DNA from: JABWBD01 sp040768665
GTDB taxonomy: Bacteria; Planctomycetota; Planctomycetia; Pirellulales; Thermoguttaceae
Direction of reading: 5' to 3'
Length of the DNA stretch: 64,000 nt
NCBI GenBank assembly: GCA_040768665.1
Contig: JAXGMN010000019.1
Span: forward strand, 124,001 to 188,000
Part shown: positions 45,027 through 54,064 of the stretch, in pieces
Layout: each line of letters begins with the position of its first letter
How positions within the stretch are numbered: position 1 is the first letter of the stretch
Notes under the pieces: generated by a model
The model's input: the letters and a program-made list of their open reading frames with translations, nothing else
The model's database searches: none
What the model was told of the DNA's origin: nothing
Program-made: the position numbers and the translations under genes

Positions 45027-47988
45027 GGGGGCCGCAACGGTGTCGCCGAGCGGAAAGCGGGGTCCAGGTCCCGCTCGGCAAGCGGGACCTACTTGGCTGC
45101 TTTGGGGGCGGTTGCTGGTGGCGGATGCGGCGAGGCGGGCGGCGGGTGAGAGGGATTGGAAGGAAATCGAGTGGGTGCTGGACGCGGCGCCGGAGGATTT
45201 GAAGACCGCGATCGAGTGGACGCTGCTGCGCGCCGACGTTCTGACGCTCAAAGGTGCATCGAAGGAAGCGGAATCGCTTTTGGCGAAGGCGCGCGAGGCG
45301 AATCCCAAAGAGGTTGGGGCCTGGGTGGGGAGCATCCTGCTTGCCGAGCGCCGCCAGGCATGGGAGGAGGTCGATCGGCTGATGGCCGAGGCGGCCGAGC
45401 ATTGCGGCGATGGTGCGGCGTTGCGGCTGGCGCGCGTCCGGCAGGCAAGCGCCCGCGACGCGGACTCCGTGCCGCGATTGCTCGACGAACTTGCGGACGG
45501 CGCCGAGGCGTTCGCGCCCGCCGAGCGGGTGCGGCTGTGGGGAGGATTGCTCTCGATCGCAAGCGCACAGAAGGCGCACCGCCAGGCGCTGGCCCTTTGC
45601 CAGCGGCTCAGCGGCGAGACGCCGCAGGACCTGGAGATCCGCTTTGTTGAGATCAACTCGGCGTATCGGCTCGGCAACGCCGATGCGCTGAAACGAGCGA
45701 TCGGTGCGGTCGCCAAGACGGCGGGGCAAGGCGCCCTGTGGCACTACGGCGAGGCGATGCGGCTGGAGCTCGCCGCGAAAGGCGACCAGGGCGCTCATGT
45801 CGCGGCGCTGGGGCATTTGGCCGAGGCTCGAAAGTTGCGGCCGGCATGGGCCCCGCCACTGGTCGCGTCGGCAGCGATCCGTCGGATCCAGGGGAACCTG
45901 GCGCAAGCGGCAGACGAATACCGGCAGGCGATCGAGCTCGGCGTTGACGATCCGGAACTGGTGCGATCGACGGTCCTCCTTCTCCATCAGCAGGGGAAGT
46001 TCGACGAGGCGTACCAACTTCTGCAACGATTCGAGACCGATCAACCGGGCATTACGCTGGCGATGGGGCGCGTCGGGTCGGAATTGAGCCTTCGCCACGC
46101 CGATCTGGCCGCGGCGGTCGAGGCGGCCCGCCGAGCGGCAAAGGACTCTTCCAGTCCGGACGACCATCTTTGGCTGGGACAAGTGCTGGCGACGGCTGCC
46201 TCGCGCGCCGGAGGGGCCGACGAGGCGTCGCAAATCAAGGCGATCCAGGAGGCCGAACGTTCCGTGCGCCAGGGGCTGGCCTTGAACCGCGCGAATCCGA
46301 CCGCTTGGGTGCTGCTCGTGCGATTGCTTGTCGCTACCCGGCGCCAGGATGAGGCCAAGACGACGATCCGCGAGGCCGAGCGCGAGCTGAAAGGCGAAGG
46401 ACGGCTGCTTGCGCTGGCCGAGTGCCATAGGGCGGCCGGACAGTTTGTGGAGGCGGCCGTGTGTTACCGCGATGCCGCCGCGGAACGTCCGCGCGATCCG
46501 TCGGTGCTGCGACGGGCGGCGGAGTTCTCCGTTGCGCACGGCCAGCTCGACGAGGCACGCGAGTTGATCGAGCGGGTACTGCGGCTGGACGGAGACGTCG
46601 GCGCCGCCGATCGGGGCTGGGCCAGGCGGAGTATGGCCGTCTTGTTTTTGCAGGACGGCGGATATCGCAACCTGCTTCAGGGGATCGCGCTGGTGGACCA
46701 GAACCTCGAGTCGCCGCAGGCGGTGAACGAAGACCGGTGCGTGAAAGCGCTGCTGTTGGCTTCGCACCCTCAACGGGAGGAGCGGCGTCGGGCGGTGCGG
46801 ATTCTCGAGGAGGTGTTGCGGCAAGATCGGTCGCTTACCCGATACAGGCTGCTGGCAGCCGACGTGTACCGCCGGCTGGGAGACTGGGGCGGCGAGGCCC
46901 GGCAAATGCGCAACTTTCTGGCATCGAACCCTTCGCATCGCGCCGCCCTGGCGAATTACGTGCGGGGAATGCTCAAGCACAACGAGTTGAACAACGCGGC
47001 CGAATGGCTCGACCGGCTGGACCGGATCGCTCCGCAGTCGCAGGAGACGGTGCATTTGCGGCTCGTGTGGCTGTTGAAGCGGGGCAAGTATGACGACGTG
47101 GTCGCGCGGCTTCGCACGATCCGAAGCGGCAAGCAAGAGCCTGATAGCGCGGGTTCGGCATCGAGCGATTCGGCGCCGGCGGTGCAACTTCCGGAACTGC
47201 TCCGGGGGCTGGCTCCGACGGTGGCGGAGTGCCGGCAGGATCCCAAGGCAACTCCACTGCTCGAGACCGCGGAGAAGATGTTGCGGGAGTTGGCGGCGCT
47301 GGACGCTTCGGAAGCGATGGCGTTGGCGGGCTGGCTCGGCGTGCTTGGGCGGCCGAGCGAGGGGATCGACCTGGTCGAGCGCCATTGGCCGAAAGCGAAG
47401 CCCGCGTCGCTAGAGAAGACCCTTCTGGACTTGCGGACGGCCAGCCGGGGCAATGAGGAGCTTGCCGGACGGTTGCTGGCGCTGCTGGACAAGGTGGGCC
47501 GCAAGGTCAACTGGACGGTCGAGCTGTTGACGCTGCAAGCCGAGCTGGAAGACCAGTTGGGCCGCTACGCGGCAGCCGAGAAGCGGTACCGGGAGGCGAT
47601 TCGCAAGGAGCCTAGGAATATCGTGGCGTGCAACAACCTGGCAGTCTTGCTTGCGCTTCAGAAGAAGGACTTGGACGAGGCGCTGACGCTGGTGGCTGCG
47701 GCGATCGACCGGGCGGGCCCGCTGGCGACTCTCCGCGACACCCTGGCGGTCGTACAACTTGCGCGGGGCGAGCCGCAGGAGGCGATCCGGGAGGTCGACG
47801 CGGCGATCGCCGACGAAGAGATGGCCACTTCGTGGTTCCATCGGGCCCAAGCGTGCCAGCGGCTGGGACGAACGGCCGAGGCGGCTGAGGCGTTGAAGAA
47901 GGCGGAGGAGCTTGCCGGCGGGCCGGTCGAGATGCACAAGCTCGAGGAGGCGGAGTACGAGCAGCTTCGGGCTGCGGCGCGGCAGTGA
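44908..47988 (+). CDS. TPR-repeat protein, C-terminal part (same ancestral gene)
   Basis: The frame is open from 44908 but its first 55 residues come from repeats. Conserved sequence begins at TWLLWGRLLVADAARRAAGE (about 45090). About 960 residues of TPR and TPR-like helices follow, for example VEINSAYRLGNADALKRAIG, QAADEYRQAIELGVDDPELV, FDEAYQLLQRFETDQPGITL, RQGLALNRANPTAWVLLVRL, AEKRYREAIRKEPRNIVACN and the last repeat AWFHR-like SWFHRAQACQRLGRTAEAAE. No signal or start site is convincing, so by itself it is probably not translated efficiently. Joined to the upstream part the protein would be about 1,430 residues. It closes the exopolysaccharide locus. Confidence 0.8.
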   Translation: MRPWPHRETMQGAGWGTGPARDGVVKTGTGGSGEVSRDGEGAATVSPSGKRGPGPARQAGPTWLLWGRLLVADAARRAAGERDWKEIEWVLDAAPEDLKTAIEWTLLRADVLTLKGASKEAESLLAKAREANPKEVGAWVGSILLAERRQAWEEVDRLMAEAAEHCGDGAALRLARVRQASARDADSVPRLLDELADGAEAFAPAERVRLWGGLLSIASAQKAHRQALALCQRLSGETPQDLEIRFVEINSAYRLGNADALKRAIGAVAKTAGQGALWHYGEAMRLELAAKGDQGAHVAALGHLAEARKLRPAWAPPLVASAAIRRIQGNLAQAADEYRQAIELGVDDPELVRSTVLLLHQQGKFDEAYQLLQRFETDQPGITLAMGRVGSELSLRHADLAAAVEAARRAAKDSSSPDDHLWLGQVLATAASRAGGADEASQIKAIQEAERSVRQGLALNRANPTAWVLLVRLLVATRRQDEAKTTIREAERELKGEGRLLALAECHRAAGQFVEAAVCYRDAAAERPRDPSVLRRAAEFSVAHGQLDEARELIERVLRLDGDVGAADRGWARRSMAVLFLQDGGYRNLLQGIALVDQNLESPQAVNEDRCVKALLLASHPQREERRRAVRILEEVLRQDRSLTRYRLLAADVYRRLGDWGGEARQMRNFLASNPSHRAALANYVRGMLKHNELNNAAEWLDRLDRIAPQSQETVHLRLVWLLKRGKYDDVVARLRTIRSGKQEPDSAGSASSDSAPAVQLPELLRGLAPTVAECRQDPKATPLLETAEKMLRELAALDASEAMALAGWLGVLGRPSEGIDLVERHWPKAKPASLEKTLLDLRTASRGNEELAGRLLALLDKVGRKVNWTVELLTLQAELEDQLGRYAAAEKRYREAIRKEPRNIVACNNLAVLLALQKKDLDEALTLVAAAIDRAGPLATLRDTLAVVQLARGEPQEAIREVDAAIADEEMATSWFHRAQACQRLGRTAEAAEALKKAEELAGGPVEMHKLEEAEYEQLRAAARQ
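44930..45098. repeat. Repeat cluster that splits the TPR gene
   Basis: The stretch holds GAAAACGGGGACTGGCGGG (core GGGGACTGG, 44990-45010) and a hairpin GGTCCCGCTCGGCAAGCGGG with ACCTACTT (45068-45096). The latter repeat recurs at 51900-51922. The reading frame of the TPR protein changes within this cluster. Confidence 0.7.
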
Positions 47989-48002
47989 GAAGCGCCAGAT
48001 GA

Positions 48003-48225
48003 TTCGTAGCCCTGACAGGGCGGAATCCATGGTACCGCATCGCGCCTGCGCGTTGGTTTCGCCCCTTCAGGGCTACGGTTTTTCTCTTTGCCTCCAGCCC
48101 CAGGGCTTACGCCCTGGGCTATTGACTGACGCCCCTTCAGGGCTGTGAAGCAGAAGGGGACAGGCACATTTTGCTCCGAAGACTCCGCAAAATGAGCCAG
48201 TCCCCGGCGGTTTTGGGATAGGCGG
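48003..48225. repeat. Intergenic palindromes: GCCCTGA-type hairpins and a partial element B
   Basis: From 48008 a series of hairpins is visible: AGCCCTGACAGGGCGG, CGCCCCTTCAGGGCTACG, CCCAGGGCTTACGCCCTGGGC and GCCCCTTCAGGGCTGTGAAG. At 48154-48225 lies element B lacking its left end: AGGGGACAGGCACATTTTGC, TCCGAAGACTCCGCAAAATG, AGCCAGTCCCCGGCGG and TTTTGGGATAGG. These occupy nearly the whole gap between the TPR and oxidoreductase genes. Confidence 0.8.
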
Positions 48226-48304
48226 GGCCGGCTACTTGACGGTTCGCGGCGCACCGGCCATCATGGCGCAGCATCGAGCCACGTACTGAGCGAGAGGGTC
48301 GGTC

Positions 48305-49366
48305 ATGCCGGAACCGTTGAATGTCGCGATCATCGGCCTGGGGCATCTGCATCCGCGCAGCTATATGCTCCATTTTCAAGCCGTCCAGAACCTCCGGGTG
48401 GTGGCGGCCAGCGATCCCAACGAGTCGCTCCGGGCCGGCTTCGGGCGCGACTTCGCCCTGCGCGTCTACGCCGGTTGGGAAGAACTGCTGGCCGCCGAAT
48501 CGATCGATCTGGCATACGTATTCCTGCCCCATGACGAATGCCCGTCGGCGGTCGTCGCCTGCGCCGAAAGGGGCGTTCACGTCGTCGTCGAAAAGCCGGT
48601 GGCCAATACGGCCGAAGGGGCGCGCGAGGTTGTCGAGGCCTGCCGACGCAAGCAGGTTCTTTTCAGCACTCCCTACGTTTGGCGCTACCACCCGGTGTGC
48701 CGCGAGATGAAGAAGATCATCGACTCGGGCGTGCTGGGCCGGATCGTCGGCTGCGAGGGTCGCTGTGCGGCAGGCGGCGTCCACCGTTACGTCGAGGGCA
48801 ACGCCGCCTGGATGCTCCAGCGTGCCAAGAGCGGCGGCGGACCGATGTACAACCTGGGCGTGCACTGGATCGATCTCTACCGCTGGCTCCTGTCGAGCGA
48901 GATCTCCGTCGTCGCCGGCAGAAACGTGCACGTTGACCAGGCGTACGATATCGAGGACAATTCCTTCGCGATCTGCACGTTTGCCAACGGCGCGACGCTG
49001 TCGTTGGACATCAGCTACACGGTTCCGGACAGTTATCCTTTCGGCCGCGACCTGTACCTGGCGATCCGCGGGACCGAAGGCTGCATGAACTTTGCGCCGG
49101 CCTTCGAAGGCAGCCGGCAGACGCTCTTTGTCTGCAGCAACGATCCGCGGTTCGGCGGAGCGCCCCGCAAGACGATCCAGTTCGAGTTGGAGAACACCCC
49201 CGGCTACAGCGGCTCGCTCGGCCGGGAGTACGTTGCCGAGATCGCCGACGACGTGCTTCGGCGCCGCGAGCCCCAGATCGGCGGCGACGACGCCATCCGG
49301 GCGTTGGAGGTCGTCGAGGCGATCTACCGCTCGGCGGAAACGGGCCGCGTAGTGGAACTTCAATAG
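48305..49366 (+). CDS. Gfo/Idh/MocA-family oxidoreductase (cytoplasmic)
   Basis: The 353-residue protein has an N-terminal Rossmann fold, LNVAIIGLGHLHPRSYMLHF (GxGxxxP form), VVAASDPNES and AYVFLPHDECPSAVVACAER, with the hallmark VVVEKPVANTAEG containing the catalytic Lys. The C-terminal beta-sheet domain includes GGGPMYNLGVHWIDLYRWLL, where the Asp and His of the family site are present. No signal peptide is seen. GAGAGGG precedes the ATG. It would oxidise or reduce a sugar or cyclitol with NAD(P). The D-2-hydroxyacid dehydrogenase gene begins 18 bases downstream, so both probably act on one sugar-acid pathway. Confidence 0.92.
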   Translation: MPEPLNVAIIGLGHLHPRSYMLHFQAVQNLRVVAASDPNESLRAGFGRDFALRVYAGWEELLAAESIDLAYVFLPHDECPSAVVACAERGVHVVVEKPVANTAEGAREVVEACRRKQVLFSTPYVWRYHPVCREMKKIIDSGVLGRIVGCEGRCAAGGVHRYVEGNAAWMLQRAKSGGGPMYNLGVHWIDLYRWLLSSEISVVAGRNVHVDQAYDIEDNSFAICTFANGATLSLDISYTVPDSYPFGRDLYLAIRGTEGCMNFAPAFEGSRQTLFVCSNDPRFGGAPRKTIQFELENTPGYSGSLGREYVAEIADDVLRRREPQIGGDDAIRALEVVEAIYRSAETGRVVELQ

Positions 49367-49384
49367 CCCCCGGAGACCGAATCG

Positions 49385-50383
49385 ATGGCCCAGCGCGCGA
49401 AGGTGGTGGTGACCGACTACATCGAACCCGACCTGGACTGGGAAGCCGACCAGATGCACGAGCGGCACGTCGACTTCGCCGCCCACCAACTCAAGTTCCG
49501 CCCCGAGGACGAGGTCATCGCCGCGATCCGCGACGCCGACGTCGTCGTGGTGAACATGGTGAAGATGACCTCGCGGGTGATCGGCTCGCTGCAGAATTGC
49601 CGGCGGATCATCCGCCACGGCGCCGGCTACGACAACGTCGACGTGGCCGCCTGCACGGCGCGAGGCATCCCGTTGGCCTACTGTCCCGACTACTGCATGG
49701 ACGAGGTGGCGGAGCAGGCGATTGCGCTGATCTTCGCCTGTGCCCGCCAGGTGCCGCAGAGCCGGAAGATCCTCGACGACTCCATCGCCAACCAAAAGTG
49801 GGATTTCACTCCGCTGGCCAAGTGCTATCGCATGGCGGGAAAGACGCTAGGGATTATCGGCTGCGGCCGGATCGGGAGCCGGGTCCTGGAGAAGATGCGC
49901 CACTTCGGCTTTGCGGAAATCCTGGTATGCGATCCCTATCTGTCGGCCGAGCGGCTTGCGGAATTGAGGATTCAAAGCGTCGCCGCCGAGGAGGTGTTTC
50001 GCCGATCGGACTACATCACGATCCATACCCCGCTTAACGATGAGACCCGCCACCTGGTCAACCGCCAGACGCTCGGTCTGATGAAACCGACCGCCTACCT
50101 GGTAAACACGTCGCGCGGCCCGATGGTCGACCACGCAGCCCTGGCCGAGGCGCTGCGGGGCGGTACGATCGGCGGGGCCGGCATCGACGTCTACGACAAC
50201 GAACCCCCGGAAGCCACCTACCCGCTTCTGAACCTGGAAAACGCCATTCTCACGCCGCACCTCTCCTGGTACAGCGAGGATGCGGCCTGGACGATCCGCT
50301 ACACAATCGTGGAAGACATCGATTTGGCGCTGGCCGGCAAACCGCCGAGGTATTGTGTCAATGGAGAAGTGCTTAGTTCTTAG
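49385..50383 (+). CDS. D-2-hydroxyacid dehydrogenase
   Basis: The 332-residue enzyme has the full pattern of the SerA/CtBP-type family: RRIIRHGAGYDNVDVAACTA, the nucleotide-binding motif LGIIGCGRIGSRVLEKM, acidic residue VCDPYL after beta-2, SDYITIHTPLNDETRHLVNR, NTSRGPMVDHAALAEALRGG with the catalytic Arg, GIDVYDNEPPEATYP with the catalytic Glu, and LTPHLSWYSEDAAWTIR with the catalytic His. GGAGA lies upstream of ATG 49385. It reduces 2-keto acids or oxidises 2-hydroxy acids with NAD. Tight coupling to the preceding Gfo/Idh/MocA gene suggests sugar-acid metabolism; the exact substrate is unknown. Confidence 0.93.
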   Translation: MAQRAKVVVTDYIEPDLDWEADQMHERHVDFAAHQLKFRPEDEVIAAIRDADVVVVNMVKMTSRVIGSLQNCRRIIRHGAGYDNVDVAACTARGIPLAYCPDYCMDEVAEQAIALIFACARQVPQSRKILDDSIANQKWDFTPLAKCYRMAGKTLGIIGCGRIGSRVLEKMRHFGFAEILVCDPYLSAERLAELRIQSVAAEEVFRRSDYITIHTPLNDETRHLVNRQTLGLMKPTAYLVNTSRGPMVDHAALAEALRGGTIGGAGIDVYDNEPPEATYPLLNLENAILTPHLSWYSEDAAWTIRYTIVEDIDLALAGKPPRYCVNGEVLSS

Positions 50384-50859
50384 ACTTCGCACTTACTCCT
50401 ACGAGAATAGCCCGGAGCTACTTTCACGGGTGGGGGTGAAGCCCCATCATGACGCCTCAAACTGTAAACGCCAGCCCCGGGTTTATCCAAGTAGCGCACG
50501 TAGCCTTTGATCCTCTTGAACCACGGGCCATTGGAGACTGCTGAAAAGGGGGGCTGGCTTCGCAACCCGTGGTGGCCTCCAGCACAATCAGATACAAGAT
50601 GTTGTGGCGACTGTCCCCTTTTTGCAGCAGTCTCCGTTGGAATGCGTCAGCAGGAGGCCCGAATACGGCGGCTTCGGCGGCTATGTTCTTGTTCGAGGTC
50701 ATTGTGGCTCTCGCCGGCACGCGGTATGATTCGAGGAAAGGTAGACGGCGCTACCTATACCCCTACTTGGAGTATCAAGTTGTCGTGTGAAAATGGAGGG
50801 TTTGGAAGGGAACGAGCGCCGAAGCCTAAGCAGCGACAGCAAAACAACTTTAGACATTT
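50384..50859. other. Gap with a degenerate 74-bp-repeat hairpin and palindromic element C
   Basis: No gene is supported. At 50456-50495 ACTGTAAACGCCAGCCCCGG and GTTTATCCAAGTAGCG resemble a worn 74-bp repeat unit. At 50533-50635 lies a 103-bp palindrome (element C) with ends GGAGACTGCTGAAAAGGGG and CCCCTTTTTGCAGCAGTCTC, and internal arms GGCTGGCTTCGCAAC and GTTGTGGCGACTGTCCCC. Flanking target duplications are not visible. The last 100 bases should contain the tRNA promoter. Confidence 0.65.
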
Positions 50860-50933
50860 GGCGGCGTAGCTCAGTTGGTTAGAGCAGCGGAATCATAATC
50901 CGCGTGTCCGGGGTTCGAGTCCCTGCGCCGCTA
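50860..50933 (+). tRNA. tRNA-Met(CAT)
   Basis: A complete 74-base cloverleaf is present: acceptor GGCGGCG paired with CGCCGCT (one G-U), D-arm GTAGCTCAGTTGGTTAGAGC, anticodon stem GCGGA/TCCGC around ATCATAA (anticodon CAT), T-arm with GGTTCGAGTCC, and discriminator A. CCA is not encoded. The sequence is that of elongator tRNA-Met. A tRNA-Ile2 with lysidine-modified CAT cannot be excluded, but the acceptor and D-arm favour Met. A hairpin terminator follows directly. Confidence 0.96.
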
Positions 50934-50940
50934 CTTCATT

Positions 50941-50983
50941 CGCCTCGGCGTGATGGCAGGTTTCGCCGAGGCGTTTCGGTTTC
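50941..50983 (+). terminator. Rho-independent terminator after the tRNA
   Basis: A perfect 10-bp stem, CGCCTCGGCG (50941-50950) with CGCCGAGGCG (50964-50973) and a 13-base loop, is followed by TTTCGGTTT. It sits 8 bases after the tRNA 3' end. Confidence 0.8.
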
Positions 50984-51048
50984 AAGCCCCCCCCACCTAT
51001 TCAGGGTGGTAAGAAATTCGGCTCGCCATGGGGGGGCTAGACAAGAAC

Positions 51049-51657
51049 CTACGCGATCTCGGCGAAGTTCTTAAGCATCCGCAGGCCATCGGTCTGGCTC
51101 TTCTCCGGATGAAACTGGCAAGCGATCACGTTGTCGCGCCAAACCGTCGAGCAGAATCGAACCCCGTAGTCGGTCTCCGTGGCAACGATTGCGGTATCGT
51201 GAGGGACTACGTAGTACGAGTGGACGAAATAGACATAGGCGCGATCCGGGATTCCCTCTAGAAACGGAGGACGCCGGCGAATCTCGAGCTCGTTCCACCC
51301 CATGTGCGGAACCGAATAGTCTCGGGGAATCTCGAATTTGACCACATCGCCGGGCAATACTCCCAGGCCACGATGCGTGCCGTTTTCGTAGCTGGTCTCG
51401 AACAGCAGTTGCAGTCCCAGGCAGATGCCGAGGAATGGTTTCCCTTCATTGATGATATCGAGGATTGGGCCAACCAGATGCAGCCGATGGAGTTCGCCGA
51501 TCGCATCCTCGAATGCCCCCACTCCGGGTAGAACCAGCTTCGTCGCCTTGTGGATCTCGTCCGGGTCGCTCGTGATCGCAGCGGCGTGCCCGACTCGCTC
51601 GAAGCCCTTCTGAACGCTGCGGAGATTCCCCATTCCGTAGTCGACGATGGTGATCAT
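51049..51657 (-). CDS. hisH: Imidazole glycerol phosphate synthase, glutamine amidotransferase subunit
   Basis: ATG 51657 (MITIVDYGMGNLRSVQKGFE) gives a 202-residue protein, the usual HisH length. The frame also extends upstream to 51729 with unconserved residues. The class I amidotransferase triad is present: Cys in LGICLGLQLLFE, and His and Glu in CQFHPEKSQTDG. Other signatures are LPGVGAFEDAI, VPHMGWNELEI and YVYFVHSYYVVP. It supplies ammonia to HisF for closing the imidazole ring in histidine synthesis. No other his gene is visible; it stands alone on the minus strand, transcribed toward the tRNA terminator. Element B lies in its upstream region. Confidence 0.95.
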   Translation of the reverse strand: MITIVDYGMGNLRSVQKGFERVGHAAAITSDPDEIHKATKLVLPGVGAFEDAIGELHRLHLVGPILDIINEGKPFLGICLGLQLLFETSYENGTHRGLGVLPGDVVKFEIPRDYSVPHMGWNELEIRRRPPFLEGIPDRAYVYFVHSYYVVPHDTAIVATETDYGVRFCSTVWRDNVIACQFHPEKSQTDGLRMLKNFAEIA

Positions 51658-51795
51658 GGCGGAAACTGGTTGCTGTCGGCGGATCGCAGGTAAAGCTTCA
51701 AGTATCCTTTGAGGCACAAGCGCGGGCAAGAGGCGTGGTTCGCGCCGGGAGAGGTGAAGTGTCGGCCTGCTCGAGCAATGGTGACTCGCTTGGAT

Positions 51796-51889
51796 CCTGT
51801 CCCAAAACCTCCCGAGAAGAAGGGTACAGGCACATTTTGCTCCGAAGACTCCGCAAAATGAGCCAGTCCCCGAGGGTCTTGGGACAGGC
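51796..51889. repeat. Palindromic element B, complete copy
   Basis: Ends CCTGTCCCAAAACC and GGTCTTGGGACAGG enclose the arms AGGGTACAGGCACATTTTGC and GCAAAATGAGCCAGTCCCCG around GAAGACTCC. It is 94 bases long and imperfectly palindromic throughout. No target duplication is evident. It lies between hisH and the DUF4129 gene, which are on the same strand. Confidence 0.8.
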
Positions 51890-51899
51890 TCTTACTGAG

Positions 51900-51922
51900 C
51901 TTGCCGAGCAGGACCTACTTCG
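51900..51922. repeat. Short repeat D overlapping the DUF4129 stop codon
   Basis: CTTGCCGAGCAGGACCTACTT here and GGTCCCGCTCGGCAAGCGGG/ACCTACTT at 45068-45096 are the same repeat. Read on the minus strand, its AAGTAGGTCC supplies the Lys codon and TAG stop of the DUF4129 gene. Confidence 0.6.
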
Positions 51923-53984
51923 GTGACACACTTGCCTCGGACTGGCGGAGGCCTCGCCACAGGTCCTCTAAAGGCGACACTCGGCTGGCCGCGAGGGTGC
52001 CCGGAGCGTAAGCCACCTGATTATAAAGCTCGGCCAGTCTTCGGGTGTCTCGGCCAAGCTGCGGGGCTCTTGCGGCAATCTCGCGGGCGAATTCGTGCGG
52101 CGTCTGGTCCGGCTCCCGAGGATATCCTTGATCGCGGGCCCACGCTTCCAGGGCTTCGAACGTATAGCGGACCAACTCGTCCGGCGGCATCCGTCGGACC
52201 GCGCCAGTGGCAAACGGATCATCAAACGCTGCAAACCGCGGTTTCGATGGCGCGTTGGCCAGCGGTTCCGGTTCAACGGGTTGCTCCTCCGGCTTCCGCC
52301 CGCCGAACAGCCAGTTCCAGAGGTCGGCGAGAGCTTGCCGCATGCCGGCCAGTGCGGCCCTGACTAACTCGCGATTTCGCCACGCCCAGACGAATGCGAC
52401 AGCCGCCAGCACGGCATAGAGCAACCAGCGGAGCAAGGTTACCCACCATCCGGATCCCAAGTCGAGCCGGGGAATGGTGAGAGGCGACGGAGACGAATCG
52501 CGGGGAACTGTCGGGCTCTGGGGCTGCTGAGATTCCGGCTCCCGTTCCTCCTCAGCCGATTGCTGCTCGTCTCCCGCGGCCTTCTGCTGATTCGTTTGCC
52601 GCGGGCGACGCTCGTGCCGGTCGGCCGGCCGGATATCTTTGGACGTGGACCGGGAAGGCTTTTGGCCATGGTCGGCACCGGACTCCGACTTCTCTCCCGA
52701 ATCTCGGCCTTGTTTCGAATCAGGCTGAGATTTCGCATCGGACTGCTGTGAACGGCCGCCGCCTTCCGGCGATTTCGACGGCTCCCGTCCGGACGACTCT
52801 TGGCGTTGGCTTGCGTTGCCGTCCCCATCGGTTCTCTGCTCGTCCGGGCTTGCTCCCTTTTGCGCAGGATCCGACTGTTTGCCGGCCTCTGCTGGCTTGC
52901 CGCTCTGCGACTCACTTTGCCCCTCGGACGGCTGTTGGGCGGATTGCTTGCCATCCGCCGAACCTGATTGCCCGCTCTCGGGACTCTTCGGTGGTTTTCC
53001 CGGGGAACCTTCTTGGCGCTCGCCGCCGGTAGCGGCACCGGTCTGTTCCGCGTCGCCTTCCTGCCGGGTTTCGCCGGAGGGGCCTTCGCCTTCGGCGCCC
53101 TCGCCGCCGAGCATGGCGTGGTCCGAGGGTTCCTGGTCGGGTGAATCGAAGACGAGGCGGATATTCGAGCTTTCATAGTCAGCCGCCGGGCGTGGCAGTA
53201 AGGCCGCCAGCACGACCAACGCCGCGACAAGGCCGCCCCCGACCGCAATCCACCAGCGGGCCATGGCTGCCGGCATCTGGAGGCTCCGTTGCCGGAGATA
53301 GCGGCGGAGCCCAAGGAACGTGGTCATGGTCAGAAGCGCCAGCCCACTACTGACGTAGAAGAACAGAAGCCGAAAAGCGTACTGCCTGCGCCCCGGATCG
53401 TCCTTGGGGAGACACAGCTCACCGATGGCGAACAGCGGCAGCGCGGCCAGGGAGAAATAGACGATCCATACTCCCGGCGCGTGCGGCCCTTTGCTCGAGA
53501 AGCGTTCTCGCATGCGCTGCCACAAGCCCTTGCGAGCATCGGGCGACGAACCGTGAGCGTCCTCCGCGGCTTCTTCCAGGCCGGCGGACTGCAGAAGCCC
53601 TTCGCCCGAGGCATCTTCCGTTTCGTCAATGAGTGTGCAGTCCCAAGTGAGCTTGTGGGCGCTCCACCAGATAATGGCCATCAGGCCGACGTTGATGATG
53701 AGCCCGCGATCGACGAACTTCGCCAGCGCCAGGACGGTGACGATCGCCAGCGGAATGCCGTACAACGTCGCGTGTTCGGAGCCGAATTCGATCGAGAGCC
53801 TTGCGACCAGGACGATTGCCATCACGAACAGCGCCAGGATGAAATGGAGCCGTTCGCCATACTGGCCCTGATAGAACACTTCCACAAGGAAGAAGACCAG
53901 GCTCCCGACCATCACCATGATCAGTGCCGGGCTGATCGCGATGCCGATGTAATCGGCCAGTGTTTTATTGAGCCGAGGAGCCAT
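51915..53984 (-). CDS. DUF4129 domain membrane protein with long disordered linker
   Basis: The 689-residue protein has a hydrophobic N-terminal half (about five helices, for example IGIAISPALIMVMVGSLVFF, FILALFVMAIVLVARLSI, VWIVYFSLAALPLFAIGELC, FRLLFFYVSSGLALLTMTTF and WWIAVGGGLVAALVVLAALL). A linker of about 200 residues rich in Gln, Ser, Glu and Gly (285-490) follows, then one helix (WVTLLRWLLYAVLAAVAFVW) and a cytoplasmic C-terminal DUF4129 region (RRMPPDELVRYTFEALEAWA, REPDQTPHEFAREIAARAPQ). DUF4129 proteins are often encoded with MoxR/DUF58/transglutaminase genes, none of which is visible here. Function is not established. Element A copy 3 lies 80 bases upstream of the start. Confidence 0.85.
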   Translation of the reverse strand: MAPRLNKTLADYIGIAISPALIMVMVGSLVFFLVEVFYQGQYGERLHFILALFVMAIVLVARLSIEFGSEHATLYGIPLAIVTVLALAKFVDRGLIINVGLMAIIWWSAHKLTWDCTLIDETEDASGEGLLQSAGLEEAAEDAHGSSPDARKGLWQRMRERFSSKGPHAPGVWIVYFSLAALPLFAIGELCLPKDDPGRRQYAFRLLFFYVSSGLALLTMTTFLGLRRYLRQRSLQMPAAMARWWIAVGGGLVAALVVLAALLPRPAADYESSNIRLVFDSPDQEPSDHAMLGGEGAEGEGPSGETRQEGDAEQTGAATGGERQEGSPGKPPKSPESGQSGSADGKQSAQQPSEGQSESQSGKPAEAGKQSDPAQKGASPDEQRTDGDGNASQRQESSGREPSKSPEGGGRSQQSDAKSQPDSKQGRDSGEKSESGADHGQKPSRSTSKDIRPADRHERRPRQTNQQKAAGDEQQSAEEEREPESQQPQSPTVPRDSSPSPLTIPRLDLGSGWWVTLLRWLLYAVLAAVAFVWAWRNRELVRAALAGMRQALADLWNWLFGGRKPEEQPVEPEPLANAPSKPRFAAFDDPFATGAVRRMPPDELVRYTFEALEAWARDQGYPREPDQTPHEFAREIAARAPQLGRDTRRLAELYNQVAYAPGTLAASRVSPLEDLWRGLRQSEASVSPK

Positions 53985-54064
53985 GCGGGAATCTGCACGC
54001 GAACCACACTTGGGGGAACGGTTCTCTTGAAGACCTCTCGTGTCGGATCAGTCTCGGGGTGTTC

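Noticed and set aside
44626..47385. 919-codon minus-strand frame opposite the TPR gene
   Set aside because: It lacks any domain pattern; the plus strand carries regular TPR helices.
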